From contig JAGAJO010000013.1 of assembly GCA_017626015.1 (NCBI GenBank), positions 20,125 to 84,124 on the forward strand: a stretch of 64,000 bases of DNA, read 5' to 3'. Position numbers and translations under genes: made by a program. The notes beneath the pieces were generated by a model that saw only the letters and a program-made list of their open reading frames with translations, was not told where the DNA came from and ran no database searches. This stretch comes from Ruminococcus sp. Lineage in GTDB: Bacteria > Bacillota > Clostridia > Oscillospirales > Ruminococcaceae. This document shows, piece by piece, positions 25,283-33,428 of the stretch. Positions within the stretch are counted from its first letter, which is position 1. Every line of letters starts with the position of its first letter.

Positions 25283-27174
25283 TTCCTGTTAGCCACCTGT
25301 TTTCTTTCCCAGCCGCCTTTTTCTCTGCGGCTGTTGCCGCTGCCTTTTGCCCCACGGCTGTTTGTGCCGTATTTTCTCAGATATCCGCCGTCGGGAGGTA
25401 CAAGCTTCCCCTCCCCCGTTCCGATTAGATCTCTCCTGCCCGCCCTTTCCAGAGCCTCTATGACCTTACGCCTGTTCTCAGGCTTGTAATATTGCAGCAG
25501 CACCCTCTGCATAGCCTTTTCCTCCGGCTTCTTCGCCACATAAACAGGCTCGAGGGTATAGGGATCCAGACCGGTGTAAAACATACAGGTGGATATTGTC
25601 CCCGGCGTGGGATAAAAGTCCTGCACCTGCTCGGGACGTATCCCGTTCTCCTTCAGGAAAACCGCCAGCTCCACAGCGTCCTTAAGGGTCGAGCCGGGGT
25701 GGGAGGACATAAGGTACGGCACAAGGTACTGCTCCTTCCCCTGTCTGCCGGTGATCTCGTAAAAACGCTTCTGAAAACGCTTGTATGCCTCGATATGGGG
25801 CTTGCCCATTTTGTCCAGCACTGCCGCCGAGCAATGCTCGGGAGCGACCTTGAGCTGACCGCTGATATGGTATTTTATCAGCTCGTTCATAAAGGTACTG
25901 TCCCTGTCCTCTATAAGATAATCGTAGCGTATGCCGCTGCGTATGAAAACCTTTTTTACCCCCGGCAGCTCCCTCAGCCTCCTCAGCATATGCAGATATC
26001 CGCTGTGATCCACAGTGAGGTTTTTGCAGGGGGTGGGAGCAAGGCATTTCTTCCCCTTGCACAGCCCCTGAGAAAGCTGCTTTTCGCAGGAGGGCAGTCT
26101 GAAATTAGCCGTAGGACCTCCCACGTCGTGGATATATCCCTTAAAATCAGGCAGCTTGGTAAGCTCCTCCGCCTCCCTGATGACCGATTCCTCGCTGCGG
26201 CAGGCTACTCTGCGTCCCTGATGCAGCGCAATTGAGCAGAAATTGCAGAATCCAAAGCAGCCTCTGTTATGTGTTATGGAAAACCTTACCTCCTTAATGG
26301 CAGGCACTCCCCCCTCCTTTTCATACATAGGGTGATAGTTTCTTTCATATGGAAGGGAGTAGACCTCGTCCAGCTCCTGTGAGGTAAGGGATCTCTGGGG
26401 AGGGTTCTGCACAAGCATTCTGTCTCCGTGACGCTGTATCAGCGTCCTGCCATATACCTCGTCCTGCCAGTCGTACTGTATCCTGCAAGCCCTGGCGTAC
26501 ATTGTCTTGTCCGCCCTGACCTCCTCATAAGATGGACACTGCACCGCTCCGTATGGGGTGTCCTTGGGACTGCACATATAACAGGTACCCCGCACGTCCA
26601 GTATAGTTCGGACATCCTCACCGGCACCTAGCCTGTCCGCTATCTCCGCCACCGTAAGCTCCCCCATGCCGAACATGAGCAGATCAGCTCCGCAGTCCGC
26701 CAGCACCGAGGGCATGACCTCGTTTTTCCAGTAGTCGTAGTGAGCGAATCTTCTCAGCGAGACCTCCAGACCTCCGCACAGAACAGGTATCTCAGGGGCA
26801 GCCTTCCTGCACATCTGACAGTATACCGTAGCCGCTCTGTCGGGACGTCTGCCGTTTTTCCCTCCCGCAGAATACAGATCCTCCGCTCTGGGACGCTTCG
26901 CCACGGTGTAGTGAGATACCATAGAGTCGATATTCCCTGCCGTCACCAGAAAAGCAAGTCTCGGCTTGCCCAGACGCAGCACCTCCCGGGGATCGTTCCA
27001 ATCGGGCTGAGAGATAATTCCCACGGTATAGCCCTTATGCTCCAGCACCCGTGAGATAATAGCAACGCCGAAGCTGGGGTGATCGACATAAGCGTCACCG
27101 ATTATATAAACAAAGTCGAGCTGAGATATCCCCCGCTCCCTCATATCCTCTTTTGAAACAGGCATAAAAGCCAT
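25252..27174 (-). CDS. YgiQ-family radical SAM protein
   Basis: The 640-aa protein starts MAFMPVSKEDM with the YgiQ N-terminal domain (DFVYIIGDAYVDHPSFG; a cobalamin-binding-like fold), a radical-SAM core with SITHNRGCFGFCNFCSI (CxxxCxxC), and a C-terminal YgiQ domain (QVQDFYPTPGTISTCM). The tail is basic. The reaction of YgiQ proteins is unknown. AAAGGAG lies inside the end of the DUF6291 gene, whose TAA directly adjoins the ATG, so the two are coupled. Confidence 0.93.
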   Translation of the reverse strand: MAFMPVSKEDMRERGISQLDFVYIIGDAYVDHPSFGVAIISRVLEHKGYTVGIISQPDWNDPREVLRLGKPRLAFLVTAGNIDSMVSHYTVAKRPRAEDLYSAGGKNGRRPDRAATVYCQMCRKAAPEIPVLCGGLEVSLRRFAHYDYWKNEVMPSVLADCGADLLMFGMGELTVAEIADRLGAGEDVRTILDVRGTCYMCSPKDTPYGAVQCPSYEEVRADKTMYARACRIQYDWQDEVYGRTLIQRHGDRMLVQNPPQRSLTSQELDEVYSLPYERNYHPMYEKEGGVPAIKEVRFSITHNRGCFGFCNFCSIALHQGRRVACRSEESVIREAEELTKLPDFKGYIHDVGGPTANFRLPSCEKQLSQGLCKGKKCLAPTPCKNLTVDHSGYLHMLRRLRELPGVKKVFIRSGIRYDYLIEDRDSTFMNELIKYHISGQLKVAPEHCSAAVLDKMGKPHIEAYKRFQKRFYEITGRQGKEQYLVPYLMSSHPGSTLKDAVELAVFLKENGIRPEQVQDFYPTPGTISTCMFYTGLDPYTLEPVYVAKKPEEKAMQRVLLQYYKPENRRKVIEALERAGRRDLIGTGEGKLVPPDGGYLRKYGTNSRGAKGSGNSRREKGGWERKQVANRKCQGKGRKRV

Positions 27175-27912
27175 TTAATCGCTCCTTTCTGGGTTGCCTG
27201 CGTTACGCCCGGACAGACTGAAATTAAGGGCAAAATTTTCATATTCGTCAAATTTTCCGTCTTCACTTTCCTCATGGAAAAAGCCCGGCGACCTTTCCCT
27301 GTCCTGCCTTATCCAGCCGGAAATAACGCTATAAGCGTTCTTACAGGAATTTCCCGTTCTGCTCAGCCATGAAGAAAGCTTGTCGATATATTTTTCCGTT
27401 TCAGAGGAGGAGGACATTGAACAAAGACTCCTGTACTGAGCATTATCGAGCATGACGTTCAGATATTTACCGTAAGGGGCAAGGATATCCCTCTCAGTCC
27501 CGGTAACAGTTTCTATGTCAGTCTCATTATCATTTACATTATCCTTATCAGTTTCATTTACAGTGTCTTTTACAGTCTCTTTATCAGGTTCCCGGACTTT
27601 TTCGGAAAACCTTAAGGTTTCGGGCAAATTTTTTTCGCCGGAGGTCTTTGGAGGTCTGCCGCCTTTTTTTCCGCCCTCCCGTCTCTTTGAAACGGTTTCC
27701 TCCCACTTTTTGCCGTCACGCTCCAGCGCAGTTCTCATAAAGGCGAAAGCCATAGCGGTCATTCCCTCGAGACTGCGTACCTCGCCTCCCCTTGCAAATG
27801 CGAAAAGAGCCTTGAAAAGTTTCCCTGTCTCCTCGTCCGACAGCATGGAAACATACTGCTCCCAATCCTTGTAAACAATAAACGACTTGTTTTCAGTAAT
27901 ATAATCAGCCAT
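27175..27912 (-). CDS. DUF6291-containing protein
   Basis: Residues 1-70 (ENKSFIVYKDWEQYVSMLSDEETGKLFKALF) match a domain common in phage replication-type proteins. It is followed by a basic RREGGKKGGRPPK hook and a low-complexity Glu/Asp/Asn/Thr/Lys/Val stretch (about 105-140, repeated ET-K-D-TVN units). The C-terminal helical domain (YGKYLNVMLDNAQYRSL; SWLSRTGNSCKNAYSVISGWIRQD) resembles the end of such proteins. Yet it lies upstream of ygiQ in a chromosomal operon with no phage genes near. Function unknown. Confidence 0.75.
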   Translation of the reverse strand: MADYITENKSFIVYKDWEQYVSMLSDEETGKLFKALFAFARGGEVRSLEGMTAMAFAFMRTALERDGKKWEETVSKRREGGKKGGRPPKTSGEKNLPETLRFSEKVREPDKETVKDTVNETDKDNVNDNETDIETVTGTERDILAPYGKYLNVMLDNAQYRSLCSMSSSSETEKYIDKLSSWLSRTGNSCKNAYSVISGWIRQDRERSPGFFHEESEDGKFDEYENFALNFSLSGRNAGNPERSD

Positions 27913-27961
27913 ATCAGCACCCCCGTAAAATACTTTCTACCTATGGGCGTTAAAAGGCATT

Positions 27962-27985
27962 TTGTTGCACAAAAACGTGCAACAA
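27962..27985. promoter_or_regulatory. Perfect hairpin upstream of the DUF6291 gene
   Basis: TTGTTGCAC (27962-27970) and GTGCAACAA (27977-27985) form a 9-bp perfect inverted repeat around AAAAAC, 50 bp upstream of the DUF6291 start. It could be an operator or a leader hairpin. It is too weakly placed for a terminator, as no T run follows on either strand. Confidence 0.35.
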
Positions 27986-28072
27986 TTACTGAAATATGTC
28001 TAAATTAAATCAAAAATCATTTATCCGTACAAAATACAGACTTCTCTTTTGTAAAATATCCACAATCAATGT

Positions 28073-28327
28073 CAGTTAACAATTAACAATTAACAGTTAA
28101 CAATTATTGTGCGCCTTCGGCGGTATTTTGTGGCTGCGCTGCGCTTGCCATTTCATGTAGATGCAGAACGTCATCAGTAAACTCTGTCGGGTATTATTTT
28201 TTTCTAAAAGACTCACAAATGAAAAGTCCCACAAAATTATCAATTATCAATTGTCAATTATCAATTATCAATTATCAATTGTCAACTGCTAATTGTTAAC
28301 TGTTAACTGTTAATTGTTAATTGTACA
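28073..28327. repeat. Heptamer-repeat island bounded by inverted arrays
   Basis: Left array (28073-28107): repeats of AATTAAC and AGTTAAC. Right array (28238-28324): TCAATTA/TCAATTG units turning into TGTTAAC/TGTTAAT units, which are the complement of the left array. Between them is a unique 130-bp core containing GCGCCTTCGGCGGTATTTTG. No ORF is plausible. This fills most of the gap between ftsK and the DUF6291 gene. Confidence 0.7.
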
Positions 28328-28333
28328 TTGACC

Positions 28334-30991
28334 CTACCTTCTCGCCTGCATTTCCGCCCATTCTTCGGCGCTTATGTTTATCTTTCTCGGCTTTGCACCC
28401 TCCTGAGGACCTATGATGCCGCGTTCTTCTATCTCGTCCATTATCCTTGCCGCCCTTGCAAAGCCCAGCTTAAGCTTTCTCTGGAGGAAGGACGTGGAAG
28501 CGTTGCCCGTCTGGACGATTATGGAGATCGCCTGATCTATAAGCTCGTCATCGGGATTGACAACGATATCCTCGATATTTTCCGGAGCGCTGCTTTTGCT
28601 CTCCTTAGGCTGAGGCATATTTTCCTCGACCTCCTGAATGATCTCCTCGCTGAACTCCGCCGTGTGCTCGTTTTTAATGAAGTTCACAACGTCCTTGATT
28701 TCCTTGGTGGTGGCAAAGCCGCTCTGGAGACGTATAGGATTTTTCACTCCCACAGGCTTGTACAGCAGATCACCGTTTCCAAGCAGCTTTTCAGCTCCCA
28801 TCTGGTCGAGTATTACCCTTGATTCAACGTTTCCCGACACGCTCAGGGAAACCCTGGAGGGGATATTTGACTTTATAAGTCCCGTGATAACGTCTCTTCT
28901 CGGGGACTGGGTAGCGATTATCATGTGTATGCCCGCCGCTCTGGCAAGCTGTCCCAGCCTGATGACGGAATCCTCCACCTCGCTGCCCGCCGCCATCATA
29001 AGATCGGCAAACTCGTCTATAACAATGAGTATCTGGGGCATGAGCTTAAGTCCGGCGATCACCTCGTCACGTTCTTCGGGAGGTCTTGACTGCTCGTCCC
29101 GCACCATTTCGTTGAACTCCTCAAGATTTTTAACGTTGTTTGCCTCAAACTGCTTGTACCGCTTGAGCATCTCGTTTACCGCCCAGCCAAGGGCGCCCGC
29201 CGCCTTCAGAGGCTCTGTGACCACAGGTATGAGCAGGTGGGGTATCTTGTTATATATGTTGAATTCTACCTTTTTGGGGTCGATAAGTATCAGCTTTACC
29301 TCGTCGGGGGAAGCATGGTACAGCACGCTCAGAACGATAGAGTTGGTAAACACCGACTTACCCGAGCCGGTAGTTCCCGCAATAAGCAGATGGGGCATTT
29401 TAGCAATGTTTCCCACAACAATCTTGCCCTCGATGTCCTTGCCAACGGCAAAGGTGAGCTTTCCCCCTGCACTGCGGTATTCGTCGCTGTCGATAAGCTC
29501 CCTCAGCGATACCGCCTCTCTGTGATCGTTAGGCACCTCTATTCCCACACACGGCTTTCCGGGAACGGGAGCCTCTATCCTTATGCTTGTCGCCGCAAGG
29601 TTAAGTGCAATGTCGTCCGAAAGTCCCAGTATCTTGGAGACCTTGACTCCCGCCGCCGGCTGAAGCTCGTATCTTGTGACCGACGGACCTCTGTAAATGC
29701 CCGTGATCTTGGTCTTTACGCCGTATGTCTCCAGCGTCTCCACAAGCTTTTCGGATTTCTCCTTTATCTCGTTTTCCACAGCCGCCTTATCGGGGACAGT
29801 CTTGGGGTATTTAAGTATATCCACCGGCGGTGTGACATACGCCGAGATCTTGTCGTCCTGCTCGAAGAAGGTGGTCTGCCCTCCCGCCTCGATGTTGACG
29901 GTCACAGGCTTCTTTGCGGGAATTTCCTTATCGGTAGCCCCTGTCTGCTCCTGCGTAGAGCCGTCCTTGGGTATCTCCTTGCCGAGAGCCTTTTCGATTA
30001 TCCGCTTAAGCTCTCTGTCGTCGGTGGACTTAGCCTCCTTTTCAAGCCGTTCGGGAGTTATCCCCGAGACCTCAACGGGGTGCGCAGGCATTTTGATATC
30101 CGCCTCGGGAGCGTCCTCTGCGCCGGCAGTCTCCTCCCTGCGGTAAAGCTCCGCCGCCGTACCGGGATCATCGTCGGGGAAATACTTGGCTATATCCACA
30201 CGCTCTCTGGAGGAACGCACTACCTCCTTGCGGGGGAATTTTTCCTTCGGCGGCTCCTCCTGCCGCTGAGCCGCCCTTTCGGCACGCTCTATCCTGTCCT
30301 CCGTCACTGCCGTATATCCCTTGACAAACGGCTTTGAGATACCCTTCAGCAGCTGCGGAAGAGTCACATCGGTGAGCAGCATTATAAACGTAAACGCCAC
30401 AAGCACAATGATTATCGACGCTCCAACACGCTTGAAGGCGGCAAGCAGCGGCCAGCCCAGCACTGCGCTGGCAAGACCTCCGCCCCGCAGCTCTGTGCCG
30501 TCGTTATAAAGTCCCGCAAGCTTCTTGAAAAAGCTTCCGCCGTCCACTGAGCCTACCTGTATTATCTGGATTATCCCGCTTATGAGCAGCATAAGCACGC
30601 TGCCCTCGATCACCTTTGCCACCACGGTATTCTGGGTGGTGTTGGAGGCTATCATAAGCGCAACGTAGATTATCATAGGCGCAAAAAGGAATACGGAAAC
30701 GCCGAATATACCACGGTTAAAAAGGTATATGGAGTTCCACAGACCGTCCCCGGGGATAAAGGTGAGCATAAGCTCGAGTATCCCGAAGAAAAAAAGTATG
30801 TATGACCAGAACCGTCTCGCCTCCCGCTCCTTCGCCGCTTTCATGGAATTTGACTGAGGAGCTTGCTTTTTGGGGGCGGAACTTCCCTTCTTGCGGGGGG
30901 CTGATCCCGTCTTATTCTGCGTTTTATTTTCTGCGGCAGGCTTTTTTCCGCTGCCGCCTGTTTTACTGTTTTTCGACGTATTCGCCGACAT
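28334..30991 (-). CDS. ftsK: FtsK/SpoIIIE-family DNA translocase
   Basis: I chose ATG 30991 (MSANTSKNSKTGG), after GAAGGG. The protein has 885 aa: a basic disordered start, four membrane spans (about 60-210), a charged linker (about 220-400), then the motor domain with Walker A GTTGSGKSVF, Walker B LIVIDEFADLMM and IIATQSPRRDV, and a C-terminal gamma winged helix (QTGNASTSFLQRKLKLGFARAARIMDEI). It pumps DNA at the division or sporulation septum. Its neighbours uppP and tepA parallel the spoIIIE-tepA neighbourhood of Bacillus. Confidence 0.95.
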   Translation of the reverse strand: MSANTSKNSKTGGSGKKPAAENKTQNKTGSAPRKKGSSAPKKQAPQSNSMKAAKEREARRFWSYILFFFGILELMLTFIPGDGLWNSIYLFNRGIFGVSVFLFAPMIIYVALMIASNTTQNTVVAKVIEGSVLMLLISGIIQIIQVGSVDGGSFFKKLAGLYNDGTELRGGGLASAVLGWPLLAAFKRVGASIIIVLVAFTFIMLLTDVTLPQLLKGISKPFVKGYTAVTEDRIERAERAAQRQEEPPKEKFPRKEVVRSSRERVDIAKYFPDDDPGTAAELYRREETAGAEDAPEADIKMPAHPVEVSGITPERLEKEAKSTDDRELKRIIEKALGKEIPKDGSTQEQTGATDKEIPAKKPVTVNIEAGGQTTFFEQDDKISAYVTPPVDILKYPKTVPDKAAVENEIKEKSEKLVETLETYGVKTKITGIYRGPSVTRYELQPAAGVKVSKILGLSDDIALNLAATSIRIEAPVPGKPCVGIEVPNDHREAVSLRELIDSDEYRSAGGKLTFAVGKDIEGKIVVGNIAKMPHLLIAGTTGSGKSVFTNSIVLSVLYHASPDEVKLILIDPKKVEFNIYNKIPHLLIPVVTEPLKAAGALGWAVNEMLKRYKQFEANNVKNLEEFNEMVRDEQSRPPEERDEVIAGLKLMPQILIVIDEFADLMMAAGSEVEDSVIRLGQLARAAGIHMIIATQSPRRDVITGLIKSNIPSRVSLSVSGNVESRVILDQMGAEKLLGNGDLLYKPVGVKNPIRLQSGFATTKEIKDVVNFIKNEHTAEFSEEIIQEVEENMPQPKESKSSAPENIEDIVVNPDDELIDQAISIIVQTGNASTSFLQRKLKLGFARAARIMDEIEERGIIGPQEGAKPRKINISAEEWAEMQARR

Positions 30992-31078
30992 CGATTCACG
31001 ACCCTTCAGAGTAATAACATAAACGGTGACTGTTCTCACAGATACCGTATAAAGATCTCCTGCGCTCTGTCATAGCAA

Positions 31079-31110
31079 CGAAAAAGCCTGAATGATACTT
31101 CAAGCTTTTT
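31079..31110 (-). terminator. Terminator of the tepA-uppP operon
   Basis: On the minus strand AAAAAGCTTGAA (31099-31110) pairs with TTCAGGCTTTTT (31081-31092) and runs into T-rich sequence. It separates uppP from ftsK. Confidence 0.8.
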
Positions 31111-31127
31111 ATAATGATCCTATACAG

Positions 31128-31997
31128 TTAATTGGCGAAGGTAATGGGGTGTCCCATACACATCTCGATAAAAGCGATCACCAGGACAATGATTCCCAAT
31201 ACGAGGGTATAGTACGCAAAGATCTTGAACTTATCGGTTTTCACCAGCCAGTTCACAAGCCTTATGGCGCACAGTCCCACAAATGCGGCGACTATAAAGC
31301 CAACGACGCAGTTTGCCGCACCCACGCTTACTCCTCCGTCGCTGAGGGCTGCCGCAAGCTCCATAACGCAGCTTAAAAGGATAACGGGTATTCCCAGTAT
31401 AAATGAATACTTGACGGCAGTCTCCCGTGAGAAGCCGGAGAAAAGTCCCGAGCATATAGTGGAGCCTGAACGTGAAACGCCCGGCAGAAGGGCAACGCCC
31501 TGAAAAAGTCCTACAGTAACGGCGTCCTTCGCAGTGATGTCCCCCGCCCTTTTGTTTCCCTTCCTGCACCTGTCGGACATATACAGTATCGCCGCCGTAT
31601 ACAGGAAGCAGAAGCCCTCCGCAGCTATGGAAGCGTCCTCCGATACTCCCTCGAACCAGTCCTTGAAAATGGCAAAGGGCAGCAGGCAGAGGCAGGAGAA
31701 AAATATCATAACGATCATTCTCCTCTCGGGATTCATTTGCTTATATTTGAATTTACCCGTGAAGATGTCCTTGACCAGCACGAAAAACTCCTTCAGCAGC
31801 GCCGCTATATCCTTGCGGAACGCCACAAAGACCGCCACGAGAGTTCCCAGATGAAGCACTGCCGAAAAGAAAAGCGCTCCCTCTCCGCTGTTGCCTGTGA
31901 AATGCTGGTAAAGAGACAGATGTCCCGAGCTGGATACCGGCAGGAATTCCGTCAGACCCTGCACGACAGCCTGAAAAATAGCGTCAAAAATACTCAT
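31128..31997 (-). CDS. uppP: Undecaprenyl-diphosphate phosphatase
   Basis: I chose ATG 31997 (MSIFDAIFQAVVQGLTE), after TTGGAGGAC. The 289-aa integral membrane protein has the two BacA motifs EFLPVSSSGHL and PGVSRSGSTICSGL and about eight hydrophobic segments. It recycles undecaprenyl pyrophosphate for peptidoglycan synthesis; the family confers bacitracin tolerance. A perfect hairpin (ACCGTATT/AATACGGT, 32013-32029) lies just before its ribosome site and may affect translation. It is last in the tepA operon. Confidence 0.95.
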   Translation of the reverse strand: MSIFDAIFQAVVQGLTEFLPVSSSGHLSLYQHFTGNSGEGALFFSAVLHLGTLVAVFVAFRKDIAALLKEFFVLVKDIFTGKFKYKQMNPERRMIVMIFFSCLCLLPFAIFKDWFEGVSEDASIAAEGFCFLYTAAILYMSDRCRKGNKRAGDITAKDAVTVGLFQGVALLPGVSRSGSTICSGLFSGFSRETAVKYSFILGIPVILLSCVMELAAALSDGGVSVGAANCVVGFIVAAFVGLCAIRLVNWLVKTDKFKIFAYYTLVLGIIVLVIAFIEMCMGHPITFAN

Positions 31998-32030
31998 ATT
32001 GTCCTCCAATGCGACCGTATTGAATACGGT

Positions 32031-32171
32031 CTATATATAAAATCCGTCCTCGCTGAGATAATCCGCCGGATCGGTGCTGAATTTTCCAGCCTCTGCGGGA
32101 AGCTCCTCCTGCGGCTGCGGAAAAATATCCGTCCTGAACACGTCGAAAAGGCTAACCACGGTCTGGAACAC
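32031..32171 (-). CDS. Small protein between tepA and uppP, 46 aa
   Basis: GTG 32171 lies 9 bases after AAAAGGAGG, inside the end of tepA (20-bp overlap). The frame reads MFQTVVSLFDVFRTDIFPQP... and ends ...DYLSEDGFYI. The ribosome site, coupling overlap and position in the operon support a real gene. In Bacillus a small YlzJ-like gene lies beside tepA, but I see no clear similarity, so it stays unassigned. The acidic C-terminal half suggests a soluble peptide. Confidence 0.5.
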   Translation of the reverse strand: MFQTVVSLFDVFRTDIFPQPQEELPAEAGKFSTDPADYLSEDGFYI

Positions 32172-32919
32172 TGCCGGCGACCTCCTTTTGTGAGTCGTTT
32201 TCTATCATATCGTAAAGGCACTCTATTGCCTCCGACAGACCGCCCAGCCTGTCGATAAGTCCCTCTGCCACCGCCGTCTCGCCGTCGATCACCGTTCCCA
32301 CGTCCATCATAAGCTCGCCGGTTTCCATCATAAGCTCCCTGAATCTTTCGGGGGTGATCTTTGAATTTGAGCAGACAAACCTCACGATACGCTCCTGCAT
32401 CTTGTCAAAATACGACAGCGTCTGCGGAACGCCCAGAACAAGCCCGTTCATTCTCACCGGGTGAATGGTCATGGTTGCGCTGGGGACTATAAAGGACTTC
32501 CTTGCGCACACTGCAAGAGGCACACCTATGGAATGTCCTCCTCCCACCACCATGGAAACGGTAGGCGTTTTCATGCCGGCAATAAGCTCCGCAATAGCAA
32601 GTCCCGCCTCGACGTCGCCGCCGACGGTGTTGAGTATGATAAGCAGACCCTCAATGCTCCTGTCCTGCTCTATGGCGACAAGCGCCGGGATTATATGCTC
32701 GTATTTGGTGGTTTTGTTCTGGGGCGGAAGTATATAATGCCCCTCCACCTGACCGATGATATTCAGACAGTGTATAACATGACGGGCGTTGGGCATGGTC
32801 ACGCTGCCAAGCTCCTTTATCTGTCTGACATCGACGCTCTCATGCTCCTGCTGTGCTTCCTCATTACCGTTTTCAGAAAGCTCAGGCTCCTGTGTAAGCT
32901 CGTTTCCGTTCTTTTTCAT
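32152..32919 (-). CDS. tepA: ClpP-fold serine protease, TepA/SppA-like
   Basis: In 255 aa, after an acidic Gln/Glu-rich start (1-35), the ClpP/crotonase fold shows LLIILNTVGGDVEAGLAIAELI, the Ser nucleophile in VGGGHSIGVPLA, and a probable catalytic His in ATMTIHPVRMNG. It matches the TepA (translocation-enhancing protein) group, a cytosolic ClpP-like peptidase found beside spoIIIE. The neighbourhood agrees (uppP and ftsK downstream). Starts at ATG 32919 after GGGAGGAC. Confidence 0.88.
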   Translation of the reverse strand: MKKNGNELTQEPELSENGNEEAQQEHESVDVRQIKELGSVTMPNARHVIHCLNIIGQVEGHYILPPQNKTTKYEHIIPALVAIEQDRSIEGLLIILNTVGGDVEAGLAIAELIAGMKTPTVSMVVGGGHSIGVPLAVCARKSFIVPSATMTIHPVRMNGLVLGVPQTLSYFDKMQERIVRFVCSNSKITPERFRELMMETGELMMDVGTVIDGETAVAEGLIDRLGGLSEAIECLYDMIENDSQKEVAGSVPDRG

Positions 32920-33007
32920 AAAAGTCCTCCCGATGTTTCTTTGAAAAGATCTACATCAGAAGTGTTCGCAGAAAACACGCAATTATGCAGGAACTCCGTC
33001 ATTTAAT

Positions 33008-33036
33008 AATATAACACAAATCCTTTCAAAAGTCAA
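33008..33036 (-). promoter_or_regulatory. Promoter of tepA
   Basis: Minus-strand TTGACT (33031-33036) and TATATT (33008-33013), spacer 17 bp, with a leader of about 80 nt. Confidence 0.7.
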
Positions 33037-33152
33037 TAGAAACCGGCTTCACGGACACGGAGTTCAACAGCGGAGATACGACGCTTTACGACAGTCCGCA
33101 CGGTGACGTTCTGCGGGAGGTCGTGAAAAAAAACTTTCCCGCAGGTATTTAA
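33036..33152 (+). pseudogene. Possible 3' remnant of an unidentified gene
   Basis: A 38-codon open frame with host-like codon choice (IETGFTDTEFNSGDTTLYDS...) ends at TAA 33150-33152. It has no start codon or ribosome site, and its 5' side is the tepA promoter. It looks like the tail of a deleted gene. I do not recognise the family. Confidence 0.3.
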
Positions 33153-33428
33153 GGTAAAAATTTCTTGTGGACTATCAATAAAATTTACCCACGGTTTTTA
33201 AACATATTTAACAACAGGTACAGCTTTTATTACCATTGTGTGAACAACATATTAGCAAAATAATTTTAAATTACAGCATTTGGATATAATTCGGCGAATA
33301 TCCCGTCAAAAAGGGTAATAAAGTTGCTTAATTTCCAGAAAGTGTCACTTCTATTTACATTTTGGTTACAAAACGATGACGGTTTGTAATAATTGTTATG
33401 GTAAAATAATATACAGTAACAGAAAGGA
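33153..33428. other. A+T-rich leader and promoter region of the P60 hydrolase gene
   Basis: No ORF. The sequence is strongly A+T-rich compared with its surroundings. AAGAATTG-type promoter boxes are not clear; the best -10 candidate is TAAAAT (33401-33406). A small inverted pair (ATCCCGTC/AAGGGTAAT near 33300-33320) is too weak to call. I see no riboswitch. Confidence 0.4.

Noticed and set aside
28073-28327. CRISPR array
   Set aside because: The repeats are 7-bp units without spacers; no cas genes are in the window.
29237-30337. Plus-strand frame of 366 codons opposite ftsK
   Set aside because: Antisense shadow of the linker and motor region of FtsK; low-complexity hydrophobic peptide without a start signal.
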